Notes under the pieces: model-generated
Told to the model about the DNA's origin: nothing
The model's database searches: none
Seen by the model: the letters and a program-made list of their open reading frames with translations, nothing else
Assembly: GCA_031264825.1 (NCBI GenBank)
Contig: JAISDL010000152.1
Coordinates: 1-6,475 of the forward strand
Direction: 5' to 3'
From: Accumulibacter sp.
Lineage (GTDB): Bacteria > Pseudomonadota > Gammaproteobacteria > Burkholderiales > Rhodocyclaceae
Length of the DNA: 6,475 bases
Part shown: positions 6,438-6,475 of the stretch, in pieces
Position numbering within the stretch: the first letter of the stretch is position 1
Layout: each line of letters begins with the position of its first letter
Position numbers and translations under genes: made by a program

Positions 6438-6475
6438 GAAATCGGTTTTCATCTGTCTCTTGTTTCCCGTCTCCT

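Overview
The window looks like chromosomal DNA from a Gram-negative bacterium of moderately high GC content, most likely a proteobacterium. Two genes point that way. One is a TonB-dependent outer-membrane receptor, which needs an outer membrane. The other is a large YbbP-type FtsX-family permease whose N-terminus resembles beta/gammaproteobacterial versions. The exact lineage cannot be fixed from the sequence alone. All four recognisable genes lie on the + strand, and the long open frames on the other strand are GC-rich shadows.

Layout. (1) Positions 1-2010 hold the 3' part of a TonB-dependent siderophore receptor, cut by the left edge. (2) Positions 2011-2169 are intergenic and carry a perfect 12-bp inverted repeat that could end the receptor transcript. 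(3) Positions 2170-4671 encode an 833-residue two-half FtsX/MacB-type ABC permease (YbbP-like) with no ATPase gene beside it in the window. (4) Positions 4672-4904 are the least explained stretch. A strong Shine-Dalgarno sequence directly after the permease stop leads only to a 17-codon dead-end frame. The rest keeps an open, coding-like frame without its own start, which runs into the next gene. This looks like a recombination joint with a gene remnant. (5) Positions 4905-5675 encode a plasmid pRiA4b ORF-3-like protein with its own good ribosome-binding site and a codon choice (ATA, AGG) unlike the permease. (6) Positions 5703-6209 encode a YhbS-type GNAT N-acetyltransferase. (7) Positions 6209-6475 are a non-coding cluster of three repeat types: two arrays of a 7-nt unit, a 9+9-bp palindrome between them, and a long imperfect inverted repeat built from 9-nt units.

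The genes do not form an obvious pathway. The receptor imports ferric siderophore, and the permease is a housekeeping-type envelope transporter. The pRiA4b-like and GNAT genes look like a small accessory pair between the permease and the repeat cluster. I see no convincing new defence or mobile system. The most noteworthy features are the joint at about 4672-4904 and the composite repeat cluster at the right end.
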